From assembly GCA_963817065.1 (NCBI GenBank), contig CAWFMO010000001.1:1488001-1552000 (forward strand): 64,000 nt of DNA, in the 5' to 3' direction. Origin of the DNA: CAWFMO01 sp963817065. Lineage in GTDB: Bacteria; Actinomycetota; Thermoleophilia; Solirubrobacterales; 70-9. Positions within the stretch are counted from its first letter, which is position 1. Each line of letters starts with the position of its first letter. This document shows, in pieces, positions 40,013-48,453 of the stretch. Under the pieces are notes generated by a model. That model did no database searches, had not been told where the DNA came from, and saw nothing but the letters and a program-made list of their open reading frames with translations. Made by a program: the position numbers and the translations under genes.

Positions 40013-41410
40013 TCAGTAGCCGTGGCCGGTGTGGACCGGCCCCGAGACGTGCCCGCCCGCGCCTCGCTCGCGCAGGGCGGCGATCGCGTCGTGGACGTCG
40101 TCGGCGAGCGCGTCGGCGAGCTCGTGGGTCTGGTTGACCTTGACCAGGACCCGCATGATCTCCTGGTCCTCGTTGTCGGGTGGCAGCTTGTATGCGGGGA
40201 CCATCCAGCCGCGGCGGCGCGCGAGCTCGCCGACCAGGTCGCGGCCGCTGAAATGCTCGCCGTCGGCGACCTTGGCGATCACGAGCGGCAGCCGCGGGTC
40301 GCCGTCGAGCAGCTCGAGCGCGTCCTCCTCGCCGAAGCGGGCTTCGAGATGGGCCGCGTTGGCGGACATCGTCCGCACCAGCGAGGCGAAGCCCTCGCGC
40401 CCGTAGCGGATGAAGTTGTAGTACTGGGCGAGCACGAAGGCCGAGCTGCCCGAGAAGTTGAGGGTGAAGGTCGCGTCGCGCTCTCCGAGGTAGTCCTCGT
40501 AGAAGACGAGGTCCTCCGGGAGCTGGTCCTCGTCGCGGAAGACGAGCCAGCCGATACCCGGGTAGACGAGCCCGAACTTGTGCCCCGAGACGTTGATCGA
40601 CATCACCGACTCGAGCCGGAAGTCCCACTCGTATTCGGGATGCGAGAACGGGAACACAAAGCCGCCGCTAGCCGCGTCGACGTGCATCGGGACCTCGAGC
40701 CCCTTGCCGCGCAACTCGCCGAGCATCTTGTCGATCCCGACCACGTCGTCGCACTCGCCGGTGAACGTCGTACCGACGACGGCGACGACGCCGATCGTGT
40801 TCTCGTCGATCCGCGGCTCGAGCTCCTCGGCCGCCACCGTGGTCCTCCCCTTCGCGAGCGGGACCTGGCGGGGCTCGACGTCGAAGTAGCGGCAGAACTT
40901 GTCCCAGACGACGTGGACGTCGGCGCCGTAGACGAGGTTCGGCTTCTCGGCGCTCTTGCCGGCCTTCTCGCGCGCCGCCTTCCAGCGCCACTTCATCGCC
41001 AGCGCGCCGAGCATCACCGCCTCCGAGGAGCCCGCGCACGCGGTCCCCGGCTCGTCGGGCTCGCCCTCGCCGTTGAAGAGGTCGTGGATCATCCGCACGC
41101 AGCGGCGCGCGACCTCGGCCGTGCGCGGGTACTCGGCGTGGTCGATGAAGTTGCGGTGCAGGTTCTCGGAGATCAGCTCGCGTGCCCAGGGCTCCATCGA
41201 GGTCGTGACGAAGGTCGCCAGGTTCTTGCCCGGGTCGCCGTCGAGCAGCACCTCGGAGCGCACGATCGCCGACGCCGTGAACGGGTCGCCGATCTCGTCG
41301 GGGATCTTGCGGTCGATCGCCGGCTTGGTGAAGTGGCGCTCGACGAAGGTCTCTCCCCCACCCTCCGGGCCCGCCGATCCGTGGGAGCGAGGTCCTCGCT
41401 TCGGCGTCAC
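40013..41410 (-). CDS. gadB: Glutamate decarboxylase (PLP-dependent)
   Basis: This 465-aa protein of the group II PLP decarboxylases has 'TACAGSSEAVMLGALAMKW', the PLP aspartate in 'PMHVDAASGGFVFPF', and the PLP lysine Lys278 in 'INVSGHKFGLVYPGIGW'. The ending 'SGPVHTGHGY' matches GadB-type C-termini. It converts glutamate to GABA, using up protons, a usual acid-stress function. It lies 9 bp downstream of a DUF7144-like membrane gene and is probably co-transcribed with it. No GABA antiporter is present in the window. Confidence 0.93.
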   Translation of the reverse strand: MTPKRGPRSHGSAGPEGGGETFVERHFTKPAIDRKIPDEIGDPFTASAIVRSEVLLDGDPGKNLATFVTTSMEPWARELISENLHRNFIDHAEYPRTAEVARRCVRMIHDLFNGEGEPDEPGTACAGSSEAVMLGALAMKWRWKAAREKAGKSAEKPNLVYGADVHVVWDKFCRYFDVEPRQVPLAKGRTTVAAEELEPRIDENTIGVVAVVGTTFTGECDDVVGIDKMLGELRGKGLEVPMHVDAASGGFVFPFSHPEYEWDFRLESVMSINVSGHKFGLVYPGIGWLVFRDEDQLPEDLVFYEDYLGERDATFTLNFSGSSAFVLAQYYNFIRYGREGFASLVRTMSANAAHLEARFGEEDALELLDGDPRLPLVIAKVADGEHFSGRDLVGELARRRGWMVPAYKLPPDNEDQEIMRVLVKVNQTHELADALADDVHDAIAALRERGAGGHVSGPVHTGHGY

Positions 41411-41419
41411 CGCCCCTCC

Positions 41420-41842
41420 TCAGCCGCGGTACATCGTTCGCTCGACCTGTCCCCACTTGACGGTCAGCGCGAAGATCACGAGCACGTCGAAGGTGATCTG
41501 GATCAGCGCCCAGGCCGGCAGCGCGGCGATGAAGCCCGCCTGGGTGGTCGCGTTGAGGATCGCGGCCAGCAGCGCCAGCCAGCGCCCCCAGTCGCGCATC
41601 AGCATCAACCCGGCGCCGGCGGCGAGGTGGAGCGCGGCCATCGCGAGCATCAGCGCGCCCCAGACGTCGTAGTTGAAGGTCAGGAGGCCGTCCTCGTTGA
41701 CCGAGAAGTACTCGTCGCTGAAGATCGCCGCGGCGGCCTCCATGACGTTGAAGATCGCGACCAGGATCAGCATCACCGCCGCGAACGCGACCCACGTCGC
41801 CCAGAAGTTCGACTCGGGCTCCTTTGTGGCTCTGCTCGCCAT
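41420..41842 (-). CDS. Four-helix membrane protein (DUF7144-like)
   Basis: This 140-aa protein has about four transmembrane helices. 'WVAFAAVMLILVAIFNVMEA' and 'VWGALMLAMAALHLAAGAGL' alternate with short loops. The pattern 'GLLTFNYDVWGALML' resembles DUF7144 membrane proteins, often found with stress genes in actinobacteria. It is likely the first gene of the gad operon. Confidence 0.75.
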   Translation of the reverse strand: MASRATKEPESNFWATWVAFAAVMLILVAIFNVMEAAAAIFSDEYFSVNEDGLLTFNYDVWGALMLAMAALHLAAGAGLMLMRDWGRWLALLAAILNATTQAGFIAALPAWALIQITFDVLVIFALTVKWGQVERTMYRG

Positions 41843-41934
41843 CGCGCAAGGGTATGCGAGCCGCGCCCGCCGAGGCGCTAGCCGCGCGAGAGCAACCGCA
41901 GGACCGCGCTCGACCTTCTCCTGGTCCTTGGCCC

Positions 41935-41982
41935 CGCAAGGAGTACCTCTACCATCAGCGCTGGCGCGCGCGCCGCGACCAG
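41935..41982 (+). pseudogene. Possible short remnant of DNA topoisomerase IB
   Basis: In one plus-strand frame the intergenic DNA encodes 'RKEYLYHQRWRARRDQ'. This matches the conserved block K-x-Y-x-Y-H-x-x-W-R-x-x-R-D near the N-terminus of bacterial/viral-type topoisomerase IB. Sequence on either side does not continue the family. The hit is only 16 residues and could be chance. Confidence 0.25.
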
Positions 41983-42009
41983 CTTCAGCCGGGCCAAGTC
42001 ATCTCCGGC

Positions 42010-42498
42010 TCAGCTCTCGCCGTAGGGGTCCTCTTCGGCCGCGAGCTTCAGCGATCCCTGGCGCACGTCTTGGAAGTGGCGCTCCTGGATCGGCAGCGCC
42101 CATTCGACGAGCTCCTTGATCTCCTCCTCGCCCGCCTTCGAGTTGAGCTCGCCGAGGATCTCCCAATGGCCGACCTCGCCGGCCTCGGCCATGGTCATGA
42201 ACTCGAACCCGTCGAGGTCGTCGGAATCGCTCCCGAGGTAGGTCGACATCATCTCCGCGGCCTCGTTCTTGGTCTCCTGTGCCTTGTCGAGAATCGCGGT
42301 CTTCTTACCGTCGCGCGCGTCTGCGAGCTCGGTGCAGCGGCGCTCGGTCTCGGCGGCCTCCTCGCGCATCTGCTGGAGCTTGCCCTGCAGCTCCGTGTCG
42401 TCGGTAAGACCCTCGACCTTCTCGGTCACCTCCTGGGCGGCCTTCGCGAGCCCGGTCACCTCGGCGAGCTTCTCTTCCAGAGTCGTGAGTTCAGCCAT
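42010..42498 (-). CDS. Helical stress-island protein (unknown)
   Basis: This is 162 aa, acidic and strongly helical. The N-terminal ~85 residues are coiled-coil-like ('LEEKLAEVTGLAKAAQEVTE'). A C-terminal helical part, 'GHWEILGELNSKAGEEEIKE' then 'ALPIQERHFQDVRQGSLKLA', recalls YciE/DUF892 ferritin-like helices but lacks a clear metal set. A sigmaB-like promoter lies 63-88 bp upstream (GTTT-N16-GGGTAA). The gene ends near the topoisomerase-like remnant. Confidence 0.7.
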   Translation of the reverse strand: MAELTTLEEKLAEVTGLAKAAQEVTEKVEGLTDDTELQGKLQQMREEAAETERRCTELADARDGKKTAILDKAQETKNEAAEMMSTYLGSDSDDLDGFEFMTMAEAGEVGHWEILGELNSKAGEEEIKELVEWALPIQERHFQDVRQGSLKLAAEEDPYGES

Positions 42499-42560
42499 GG
42501 ATTCTCCTTTCGTATCGACTTGCGGAACGAGTCAGGAGGCCAGCATCAGCCCGCCCCTGT

Positions 42561-42586
42561 TTACCCCCTTGGTTTTGGGGTGAAAC
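42561..42586 (-). promoter_or_regulatory. Predicted stress-sigma promoter for the 162-aa gene
   Basis: On the minus strand GTTT (42586-42583), a 16-bp spacer and GGGTAA (42566-42561) match the SigB/SigF-type consensus GTTT-N-GGGTA. The encoded sigma factor lies 4 kb away. Confidence 0.55.
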
Positions 42587-42591
42587 GACGC

Positions 42592-43419
42592 TCATTCCTC
42601 GTTGAACACGAGTCCGAGCAGCAGCGCGGCGTTGGTCAGGTAGAGCCAGATCAGGAAGATGATCACCGCGCCGAGCGAGCCGTAGGTGGCGTCGTAGGAG
42701 GAGAAGTAGGAGATGTAGAGCGAGAAGCCGGCCGAGGCTCCGAGCCAGAGCAGCGTCGCGAGCAGGCTCCCCGGCAGCAGCTCGCGGGGCGAGCGGTTCG
42801 CGTGAGCGCCGCCCGCGGCCCAATAGAGCAGCGTGATCCCGCCGATCGCCGCCGCGAGCAGCGCCGGCCACTTGGCGAGCGACCACGCCGTCAGCACGGT
42901 CTGGTCGAGGTTGAGCGCGTCGCCGACGGCGTCGGCGAGCGGGCCGGTGAGCAGCAGGACGCTGAGGATCAGCGCCGCGAGCAGCACCATCCCGAGGGTG
43001 ATCCCGAGCTGCAGCGGCCGGGTGACGAAGAAACGCCGCTTCTCCTCGAGGCCGCGAGCTTCGTTCGCCGCGCGCTCGAACGCTCCGAGGTAGCCCGATG
43101 CGGCCCAGAGCGTGCCCGCGAGGCTCAGCAGCGTCGCCAGGCCGGCGCCGCTGCGGCCGCCGGCGATCTGCTCGATCGGCTCACGGAGCGTGTCGACGCC
43201 GCTCTCGGGGCCGAGGGCCGCGACGACGTCGAGCAGCCCGTCGACGATCCTCTCGGTGCCGACCATGCCGAGGATCGAGACCAGCAGCGCGACGCCCGGA
43301 AACAGCGAGAGCACGGCGTAGTAGGTGAGCGCGGCGGCGCGATCGCTGAGCTCGAGATCGCTGAAACGCATCCCGCTGCGCTTGAGGCGCTCGCCGGCCC
43401 TGCTCGCTCGTTTACGCAT
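42592..43419 (-). CDS. YihY/BrkB-family membrane protein
   Basis: This is 275 aa with about six transmembrane helices. 'DRAAALTYYAVLSLFPGVAL' and 'TLWAASGYLGAFERAANEA' are characteristic of the YihY/virulence-factor-BrkB family. A late 'SYDATYGSLGAVIIFLIWLY' is also conserved. The family was once called RNase BN by mistake; its role is unknown, possibly lipid or solute related. The ribosome site GGGGAGGAGG is strong. Confidence 0.88.
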   Translation of the reverse strand: MRKRASRAGERLKRSGMRFSDLELSDRAAALTYYAVLSLFPGVALLVSILGMVGTERIVDGLLDVVAALGPESGVDTLREPIEQIAGGRSGAGLATLLSLAGTLWAASGYLGAFERAANEARGLEEKRRFFVTRPLQLGITLGMVLLAALILSVLLLTGPLADAVGDALNLDQTVLTAWSLAKWPALLAAAIGGITLLYWAAGGAHANRSPRELLPGSLLATLLWLGASAGFSLYISYFSSYDATYGSLGAVIIFLIWLYLTNAALLLGLVFNEE

Positions 43420-43467
43420 CGACCCCCTCCTCCTCCCCGTTCAGGCTCCCGAGCCGTGTCGTTTTGA

Positions 43468-43506
43468 CCCCAAAAAAGAGGCCGGCGCCACTTTCGCGGC
43501 GCCGGC
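43468..43506 (-). terminator. Rho-independent terminator after the phosphatase gene
   Basis: GCCGGCGCC (43481-43489) and GGCGCCGGC (43498-43506) are perfect arms with an 8-nt loop. On the minus strand the hairpin is followed by CTCTTTTTTGG. It lies 120 bp after the RsbU-like gene and should end the sigma operon. Confidence 0.75.
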
Positions 43507-43625
43507 TCCGGGACAGGGAGATATTGGGATATGTGATGTATCGGGAGAAGCTTGACTCATTGAATACCCCTCCCCCGGCGGCCTAAACACGGTTTTTTTT
43601 TCGAAATCCAGGATCGTGACGATCG

Positions 43626-45242
43626 CTACAGGCGCCGAATCACGAGGATCGCGACATCGTCCTCGAGCCGCCCCCCGTGCTTGGCGAGCACGGTCTTCTC
43701 GATCTGCGAGGCGGCCGCCTCGGCGTCGAGCCCGGCGCACTCGGCGAGAATCTCGTCGACCGCGATCAGCTTCGAGCCGTCGCCCGCCGAGGACTCGAAG
43801 AGGCCGTCGGTGTAGAGCAGCAGCGTGTCGCCCTTGCGGAGCTTCGCCGGCGTGTTGACGAGCTCGACCTCCTCGTAGATCCCGAGCAGCGTCCCCGAGG
43901 GCCCCAGCGACTCGACCTTTCCCGACCGCGCGCGCAGCACGAGCGGCGGCGGGTGGCCGCCGTTGGAGACCGTGAGCTCGGTCTTCGAGCCGTGATTTAT
44001 GCGGACGACCGAGCAGGTGCAGAAACGCCCGTCGGTCCGCGCTTCGAGGATCGCGGCGTTGAGCAGCCCGAGCGACTCTGCCGGCGTCTCTCCGCGCAGC
44101 GCCGAGGCCCGCAGGGTGTCGCGCATCAGCGCCGTCAGCGCCGCCGCTTCCGGGCCCTTGCCGCAGACGTCGCCGATCGCGGCCTTCCAGCTCGAGGGGC
44201 CGCGCTGGAAGAGGTCGTAGAAGTCGCCCCCGATCAGGTTCGCGCGACCGACCGGCTTGAAGCGCGCCGCGATCTCGAGGCCCTTGATCGGCGGCAGCTC
44301 GCGGGGCAGCAGCGCCCGCTGGAGCGCGGTCGCGAACGCCGACTGCTCCTCGAGCAGGCGCGCGTTGGTGATCGCCGACGCGGCCCGGCGCGCGAGCGTC
44401 TCGGCGAACTCGGCCTCGCCGGGACCGAAGCTGCCGCCGCGCTCGAGCGAGCCGAGGCTGATCGCGCCGACCGCCTCGCCGCCGATGATCATCGGGACGA
44501 TCAGCATCGAGCGCGGGGCGACCGACCGCAGCATCTCGCCGTGCGAGCGCGTGATCGCCATCTGCTCCGTCTGCGCCTTGCTCAGGCGCTTGAAGTTGCG
44601 CCGCTTGCTCTCGCGGATCACCTCGGCGACGGGGTGCTCGGAGCCCGGGTCGATCCGCAGCCGCTTGCGCGCGGCGGCGATCTCCTTCTCGACCGCGGGG
44701 TCGGCTGCCGCGACCGCGGCGGCGCCGATCGTTCCATCGTCCATCACTAGGTCGAGCACGCAGACGTCCGCGACTTCGGGGACCGGGATCCGGGCGACGC
44801 GCTCCGCGGTCTCCGCCTCGCCGAGCGGCTCGGCGTGCAGCCTCGTCAACCCCTTGGCGAGCAGCGCCGCGCCGCGGGCGCCGGCCGAGAGCTCCTCGCG
44901 CAGGGCGGCGTTCCAGCACGCGAGAGCGGCGACGATCCCCACGATCATCACCCGGATCCAGTAGTCGCTGTCGGTGAGCGTCTCGTCCCAGAACCCGCAG
45001 AAGATCGCCAGCACGAACGCGTAGCCGGCGACGAGGAGGGTCGACCTGAGGCCGGTCGTCGCCGAGGCGAGGACCGGCGGAACGGTGAGAAAGGCGACGA
45101 GGATGATCGCCCCCTGGCTCACGCCATCGAGGATCGCGATCCCCGTCGCGAGCGCCAGCGACGCCGCGAGCCAGGCGTCTTCGCGCTCCGGGCGGTAGCG
45201 CTCCGGCGACTGCGCGCTGCCGGCGCGACCCCCTGAGCGCAT
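43626..45242 (-). CDS. RsbU/SpoIIE-type PP2C phosphatase with membrane and GAF domains
   Basis: This is 538 aa. The N-terminus has about four transmembrane helices (residues ~25-115). A GAF-like domain (~135-300) follows, with 'RSMLIVPMIIGGEAVGAISL'. The SpoIIE phosphatase domain (~320-535) contains 'NLIGGDFYDLFQ', 'AAIGDVCGKGPEAAAL', 'TVSNGGHPPPLVL' and 'GRLEDDVAILVIRR', with the metal aspartates of PP2C phosphatases. By family role it dephosphorylates the STAS antagonist encoded just upstream, which frees the sigma factor. Stop and start are spaced 29 bp. Confidence 0.9.
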   Translation of the reverse strand: MRSGGRAGSAQSPERYRPEREDAWLAASLALATGIAILDGVSQGAIILVAFLTVPPVLASATTGLRSTLLVAGYAFVLAIFCGFWDETLTDSDYWIRVMIVGIVAALACWNAALREELSAGARGAALLAKGLTRLHAEPLGEAETAERVARIPVPEVADVCVLDLVMDDGTIGAAAVAAADPAVEKEIAAARKRLRIDPGSEHPVAEVIRESKRRNFKRLSKAQTEQMAITRSHGEMLRSVAPRSMLIVPMIIGGEAVGAISLGSLERGGSFGPGEAEFAETLARRAASAITNARLLEEQSAFATALQRALLPRELPPIKGLEIAARFKPVGRANLIGGDFYDLFQRGPSSWKAAIGDVCGKGPEAAALTALMRDTLRASALRGETPAESLGLLNAAILEARTDGRFCTCSVVRINHGSKTELTVSNGGHPPPLVLRARSGKVESLGPSGTLLGIYEEVELVNTPAKLRKGDTLLLYTDGLFESSAGDGSKLIAVDEILAECAGLDAEAAASQIEKTVLAKHGGRLEDDVAILVIRRL

Positions 45243-45271
45243 CCCGCGCAGCAGGGTCGATGCGCTCTCGA

Positions 45272-45649
45272 TCAGGTTTGGTCGATCAGCGATGGGTCGT
45301 CGACGAGTCGAAGGCGCTCGGAGGCGCCGGTCAGCTCGAACACTCGGTCGACTTGGGCCGGTCCCCTGACGATCACGACCTGGCGCGTTTGCTCCGATTC
45401 CGCGGTCATGAGGATGAAGCGCAGCCCGGAGGAATCGAGGAACTGGAGCTTTCGCAGGTCGAAGACCAGGGTCTTGGTCCCGTTGCGTACCTGCTCCAGA
45501 GCCTCCTCCGCGACCCCGACCGTGGCCAGGTCGAGCTCACCCCTCAGCGCGAGGTGGGCTTGACCGTCGCGGCTATCGACCGAGACGTCCAGGCGGACGC
45601 CGGCCTGCGAGGCCGCTTTTCCCTTGTCGGCTTGACCGGATTTGCTCAT
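45272..45649 (-). CDS. STAS-domain anti-anti-sigma factor (RsbV-like)
   Basis: This is 125 aa from ATG 45649. 'DLRKLQFLDSSGLRFILMT' carries the conserved phosphorylatable serine (Ser73/Ser74). The N-terminal ~17 residues are Lys/Ser/Gly-rich. In the partner-switching system the unphosphorylated form binds the anti-sigma kinase and lets the sigma factor act. Context (anti-sigma and sigma upstream, phosphatase downstream) supports this role. Confidence 0.9.
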   Translation of the reverse strand: MSKSGQADKGKAASQAGVRLDVSVDSRDGQAHLALRGELDLATVGVAEEALEQVRNGTKTLVFDLRKLQFLDSSGLRFILMTAESEQTRQVVIVRGPAQVDRVFELTGASERLRLVDDPSLIDQT

Positions 45650-45717
45650 GCCATCCCCGATCGCGAAACCGGGCCTCAACAAGCTACTCCACAGCGGCCC
45701 TTGCGTCCAAGCCCGGC

Positions 45718-46566
45718 CTACTCCGAGGCGCCGATCTCCAGGGTCAGGATCTCCGCCGGTCCCTTGACCGTCTCGACGTCGGTGATCTCGACCCTGTCGA
45801 CCACCCGCTCGAGCGCGTTGCCGAGCCCCGGCAGCTCGCCGCTCTCGAGCATCCGCCTGCCGACCCCCGGCTCCAGCGGTCCGATGCGAATGTCGAGGCA
45901 CTCGTCGCCATCGTTTATCGCGATCTCGAGCGGCTGCGAGTCGACCGTCGCGGTGTTATTCCAGTGCGCGAGCAGGTCGGCGACGAGCTGGATGTCGGCA
46001 AAGCGGTCCAGGTTCATGTTGGCGCGCGCGGCGAGCATCTCCATGACGCGGCCGATCGCCGCGCCCCCGGGCTCTGCCTTGGTGAACAAGGTCGTCGACT
46101 CGCCCTGGATCGCGGGAAGCTCCTCTGGCTCCTCGGCGGCGACGCGCTCGCGGTCGAGATCGAAGCCGAGGCGGATCTCCGTCCCCTCCCCCTGGCGCCC
46201 GCGAACCTCGAACGAGTCCGAGAGCGCCCCGATCAGCGCCAGCCCGACCCGGAGGCTCGGCTGGTCGCTCTCAAGCGGCCGCGGCTGGATCCCGATCCCG
46301 AAGTCGCGGATCGAGACCTCGAAGAAACGGTCGCGAAGCTCTGCCGCGACCTCGAGCGCTCCGGTCTCGCCCTCGACCGGGTACGCGTGCAGGACGCCGT
46401 TGGTCGCCGCCTCGCTCGCGGCCGTCTTGATGTCGTCGATCAGCTCCTTCGAGGCGCCGGCCTCGGAGGCGACGCCGGCGAGCGCCTGCCTGACCACGGC
46501 GACGTTCTCGGCGACGGCGGGCAAGGTCAGGCGCAGGGTCGGGGTGACGGGCTCGGTCAGGATCAA
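45718..46566 (-). CDS. Anti-sigma serine kinase (RsbW-like) with a second, degenerate HATPase-like domain
   Basis: This 282-aa protein starts at TTG 46566, overlapping the sigma stop (TTGA). Residues ~10-140 are a HATPase domain: N-box-like 'IKTAASEAATNGVLHAYP', 'VSIRDFGIGIQP' and 'LRVGLALIGALSDSFEVRG'. Residues ~165-282 repeat the same layout ('FADIQLVADLLAHWNNTA', 'LDIRIGPLEPGVGRRM', 'GNALERVVDRVEI'), but the N-box Asn-His motif is not conserved. RsbW proteins hold the sigma factor and phosphorylate RsbV. The duplication doubles the usual length. Confidence 0.85.
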   Translation of the reverse strand: MILTEPVTPTLRLTLPAVAENVAVVRQALAGVASEAGASKELIDDIKTAASEAATNGVLHAYPVEGETGALEVAAELRDRFFEVSIRDFGIGIQPRPLESDQPSLRVGLALIGALSDSFEVRGRQGEGTEIRLGFDLDRERVAAEEPEELPAIQGESTTLFTKAEPGGAAIGRVMEMLAARANMNLDRFADIQLVADLLAHWNNTATVDSQPLEIAINDGDECLDIRIGPLEPGVGRRMLESGELPGLGNALERVVDRVEITDVETVKGPAEILTLEIGASE

Positions 46567-47312
46567 CTCACCTCGCTACCTACCGAGTCCCGCAGCTCTG
46601 AAACCGCGCGGCGGATGATCCGCGAAACGTGCATCTGTGAGACCCCGATCCGATCAGCGATCTCGGCCTGGGTCATGTCCTCGACAAAACGCAGGTGCAG
46701 CACCTGCCGCGTGCGCGCGTCCATTGTCTGAAGTGTTCCCTCAATTGAAGCTCCGTACTCCACGAGGTCGTAGCCTGCATCGTCGTCACCAACCGAGTCG
46801 CCGAGCGGCATTCTGACGCCGTCCTCGCCCGGCCGCTCGGCGTCGAGCGAGGTCGCGTCGAAGGCCTGCGCCGCCTGCAGCGCCTCGAGCACCTGCTCGA
46901 GATCGAGCTCCAGCTTCTCGCTGATCTCGACGACCGACGGCGAGCGTCCGAGTCGCTTGGAGAGCGCGTCGATCGTCTTGTTGATCTTTGCGGCGCGCTC
47001 CTGGAGGTCGCGCGGAACGTGGACCGACCAGCTGTGGTCGCGGAAGTAACGCTTGAGCTCGCCGAGGATCGTCGGCACGGCATAGCTCGAGAAGGCCGTC
47101 TCGCGCTCGACGTCGAAGCGCTGGATCGCCTTCAGCAGCGCCATGTTCGCGACCTGGACGAGGTCGTCCATCGGCTCGTCGGTGTGCCGGTAGCGCGCCG
47201 CGAGCCGGCTCGCGAGCGGCATGTAGCGCTCGGTCAGCTCTTCGAGCGCGCGCTCGTCTCCGCGCTCGCGGTAGCTGACGAGAAGTGACCGGTCGTCTTC
47301 TTGTAGCGGCAT
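46563..47312 (-). CDS. SigB/SigF-type alternative RNA polymerase sigma factor
   Basis: This is 249 aa with region 2 ('FDVERETAFSSYAVPTILGE' then 'LKRYFRDHSWSVHVPRDLQE'), region 3 ('LGRSPSVVEISEKLELDLE') and region 4 ('EDMTQAEIADRIGVSQMHVS'). This architecture is the SigB/SigF/SigG group. It is followed by anti-sigma, antagonist and phosphatase genes in one operon. A match to its own consensus lies 41-66 bp upstream, so autoregulation is likely. Several nearby genes carry similar promoter elements. Confidence 0.93.
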   Translation of the reverse strand: MPLQEDDRSLLVSYRERGDERALEELTERYMPLASRLAARYRHTDEPMDDLVQVANMALLKAIQRFDVERETAFSSYAVPTILGELKRYFRDHSWSVHVPRDLQERAAKINKTIDALSKRLGRSPSVVEISEKLELDLEQVLEALQAAQAFDATSLDAERPGEDGVRMPLGDSVGDDDAGYDLVEYGASIEGTLQTMDARTRQVLHLRFVEDMTQAEIADRIGVSQMHVSRIIRRAVSELRDSVGSEVS

Positions 47313-47352
47313 CTCTGGTTGGCGGGTCTAGGCAACCCGTCCCGAACAACGA

Positions 47353-47378
47353 GTACCCATTCTCGACGATCCGCGAAC
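47353..47378 (-). promoter_or_regulatory. Predicted autoregulatory stress-sigma promoter
   Basis: On the minus strand GTTC (47378-47375), a 16-bp spacer and GGGTAC (47358-47353) match the SigB/SigF consensus. The -10 ends 41 bp before the sigma start. A second match, GTTT-N17-GGGTAG (47500-47474), lies further up but across a hairpin. Confidence 0.5.
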
Positions 47379-47396
47379 AAAGCCGCCGAACGCGAA

Positions 47397-47424
47397 GAGG
47401 GGGCCGCCGGTCGCCGGCCCCCTC
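47397..47424 (-). terminator. Strong hairpin after the Usp-like gene
   Basis: GAGGGGGCCG (47397-47406) and CGGCCCCCTC (47415-47424) are perfect 10-bp arms with an 8-nt loop. It separates the ferritin/Usp-like pair from the sigma operon. It lacks a T-run on the minus strand. Confidence 0.5.
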
Positions 47425-47511
47425 CTCATTGATTCCCTCCACGGGGGAGGTCTTGTTGACGCGCGAACTTTTCCTACCCGTGACCCCCGGGGGCCGAAAC
47501 AAGGGCCGCCC

Positions 47512-47886
47512 TCAGCCGAGCGGGACCGTGGAGTCGGGGGACATGACGAGCTCGGTGATCTGCTGGTGAAAGCGCCGGTTGACGCGCTCGAACGTGCCGT
47601 CCTCGTCGCTGGTGCCGTGGGGGCCCCGGTGCGCGACGACCACGATCTCGTCGGCGTCGAACTTCCGCAGCGCGTCGCCGACCGCCGTCACCGGGTCGGA
47701 GTCGCCGACCTCGCCGTCGGCGTCCAAGCCGGCTTCGCCGAGCCGCGTCAGCGAGCGCTCGAGCCGCTCGCGCCCCGGGGAGACGACGAAGAGCTCCGCG
47801 TCGCTGCGGTCCTCTCCGGTCAGCACCCGGTTGCGGAGCTCGGCCGGGTCGACGGTCTCGTTTGCGAGCACGAGGACCTTAGGCAA
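47512..47886 (-). CDS. Universal-stress-protein-like small protein
   Basis: This is 124 aa. 'MPKVLVLANETVDPAELRNR' is an opening beta-strand/loop. 'VGDSDPVTAVGDALRKFDAD' then 'EIVVVAHRG' recalls the UspA alpha/beta core. The ATP loop of Usp proteins is not clearly conserved. It overlaps the ferritin-like gene by 8 bp, so they are coupled. Confidence 0.7.
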   Translation of the reverse strand: MPKVLVLANETVDPAELRNRVLTGEDRSDAELFVVSPGRERLERSLTRLGEAGLDADGEVGDSDPVTAVGDALRKFDADEIVVVAHRGPHGTSDEDGTFERVNRRFHQQITELVMSPDSTVPLG

Positions 47887-48409
47887 GGCCCTGCACCTCG
47901 TATTCGCGCAGGAAGCCCTCGAACAGGCGCCGGTGGCCCTGCTCGTCGCGGAGGATGTCGATCACCATGTCCTGGGTCACATGGTCGACGCCGTCGGTCT
48001 TCTCGATGATCTTCGTGTAGTGCTCGATCGCACCCGTCTCGGCCTCGATCACGCCGCGAATCACGTGCGGGATGTCGGTCTGTTCCTCCGGGGGCTGGAG
48101 ATAGCTCTGCTCGGCTGCGAATCCCTCCGAGCCCGGGACGATCCCGTATAGCTCCTTGATCCGCTCGGCGAAGCGCTTCGCGTGGCCGAGCTCCTCCTGG
48201 ATGTCCTCCTCGAGCGATTCCTTGATCTCCTGGGCTCGAACGCCGTCGGGGTTGATCGAGTTGGCGATGTAGCTCATCACGGTCTCGATCTCCATCCAGT
48301 AGGCCTTGATCAGCAACTCGAGAATCTCCTCGCGCTGATCGGACTGCTGGCCGTCGAGGATGCCCTTGTCGTTCATCGCTTCGCGCTGGTTGTCGGTCGC
48401 CGCTTCCAA
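47879..48409 (-). CDS. Ferritin-like diiron protein (bacterioferritin-type)
   Basis: The TTG at 48409 is chosen because a perfect GGAGGA lies 6 nt upstream; a later ATG at 48376 has none. The product is 176 aa. Four helices carry the metal pattern: Glu in 'YWMEIETVMSYIANS', Glu/His in 'IQEELGHAKRFAERI', Glu in 'VIEAETGAIEHYTKI' and Glu/His in 'LRDEQGHRRLFEGF'. It likely oxidises or stores iron and protects against peroxide. A weak stress-sigma match (GCTT-N16-GGGTAA, 48469-48444) lies upstream inside the divergent gene's start region. Confidence 0.83.
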   Translation of the reverse strand: MEAATDNQREAMNDKGILDGQQSDQREEILELLIKAYWMEIETVMSYIANSINPDGVRAQEIKESLEEDIQEELGHAKRFAERIKELYGIVPGSEGFAAEQSYLQPPEEQTDIPHVIRGVIEAETGAIEHYTKIIEKTDGVDHVTQDMVIDILRDEQGHRRLFEGFLREYEVQGLA

Positions 48410-48453
48410 GTCGTGTCCTCCAATTCGTTGCCTGCTGGCAGGATTACCCGGAT

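Noticed and set aside
43440..43625. Small plus-strand gene (76 codons) in the gap after the phosphatase gene
   Set aside because: It covers the terminator hairpin and has no ribosome site or recognisable protein features.
47474..47500. Further stress-sigma promoter (GTTT-N17-GGGTAG)
   Set aside because: A strong hairpin lies between it and the sigma gene, so it is kept only as a possible second start site and not listed as a feature.
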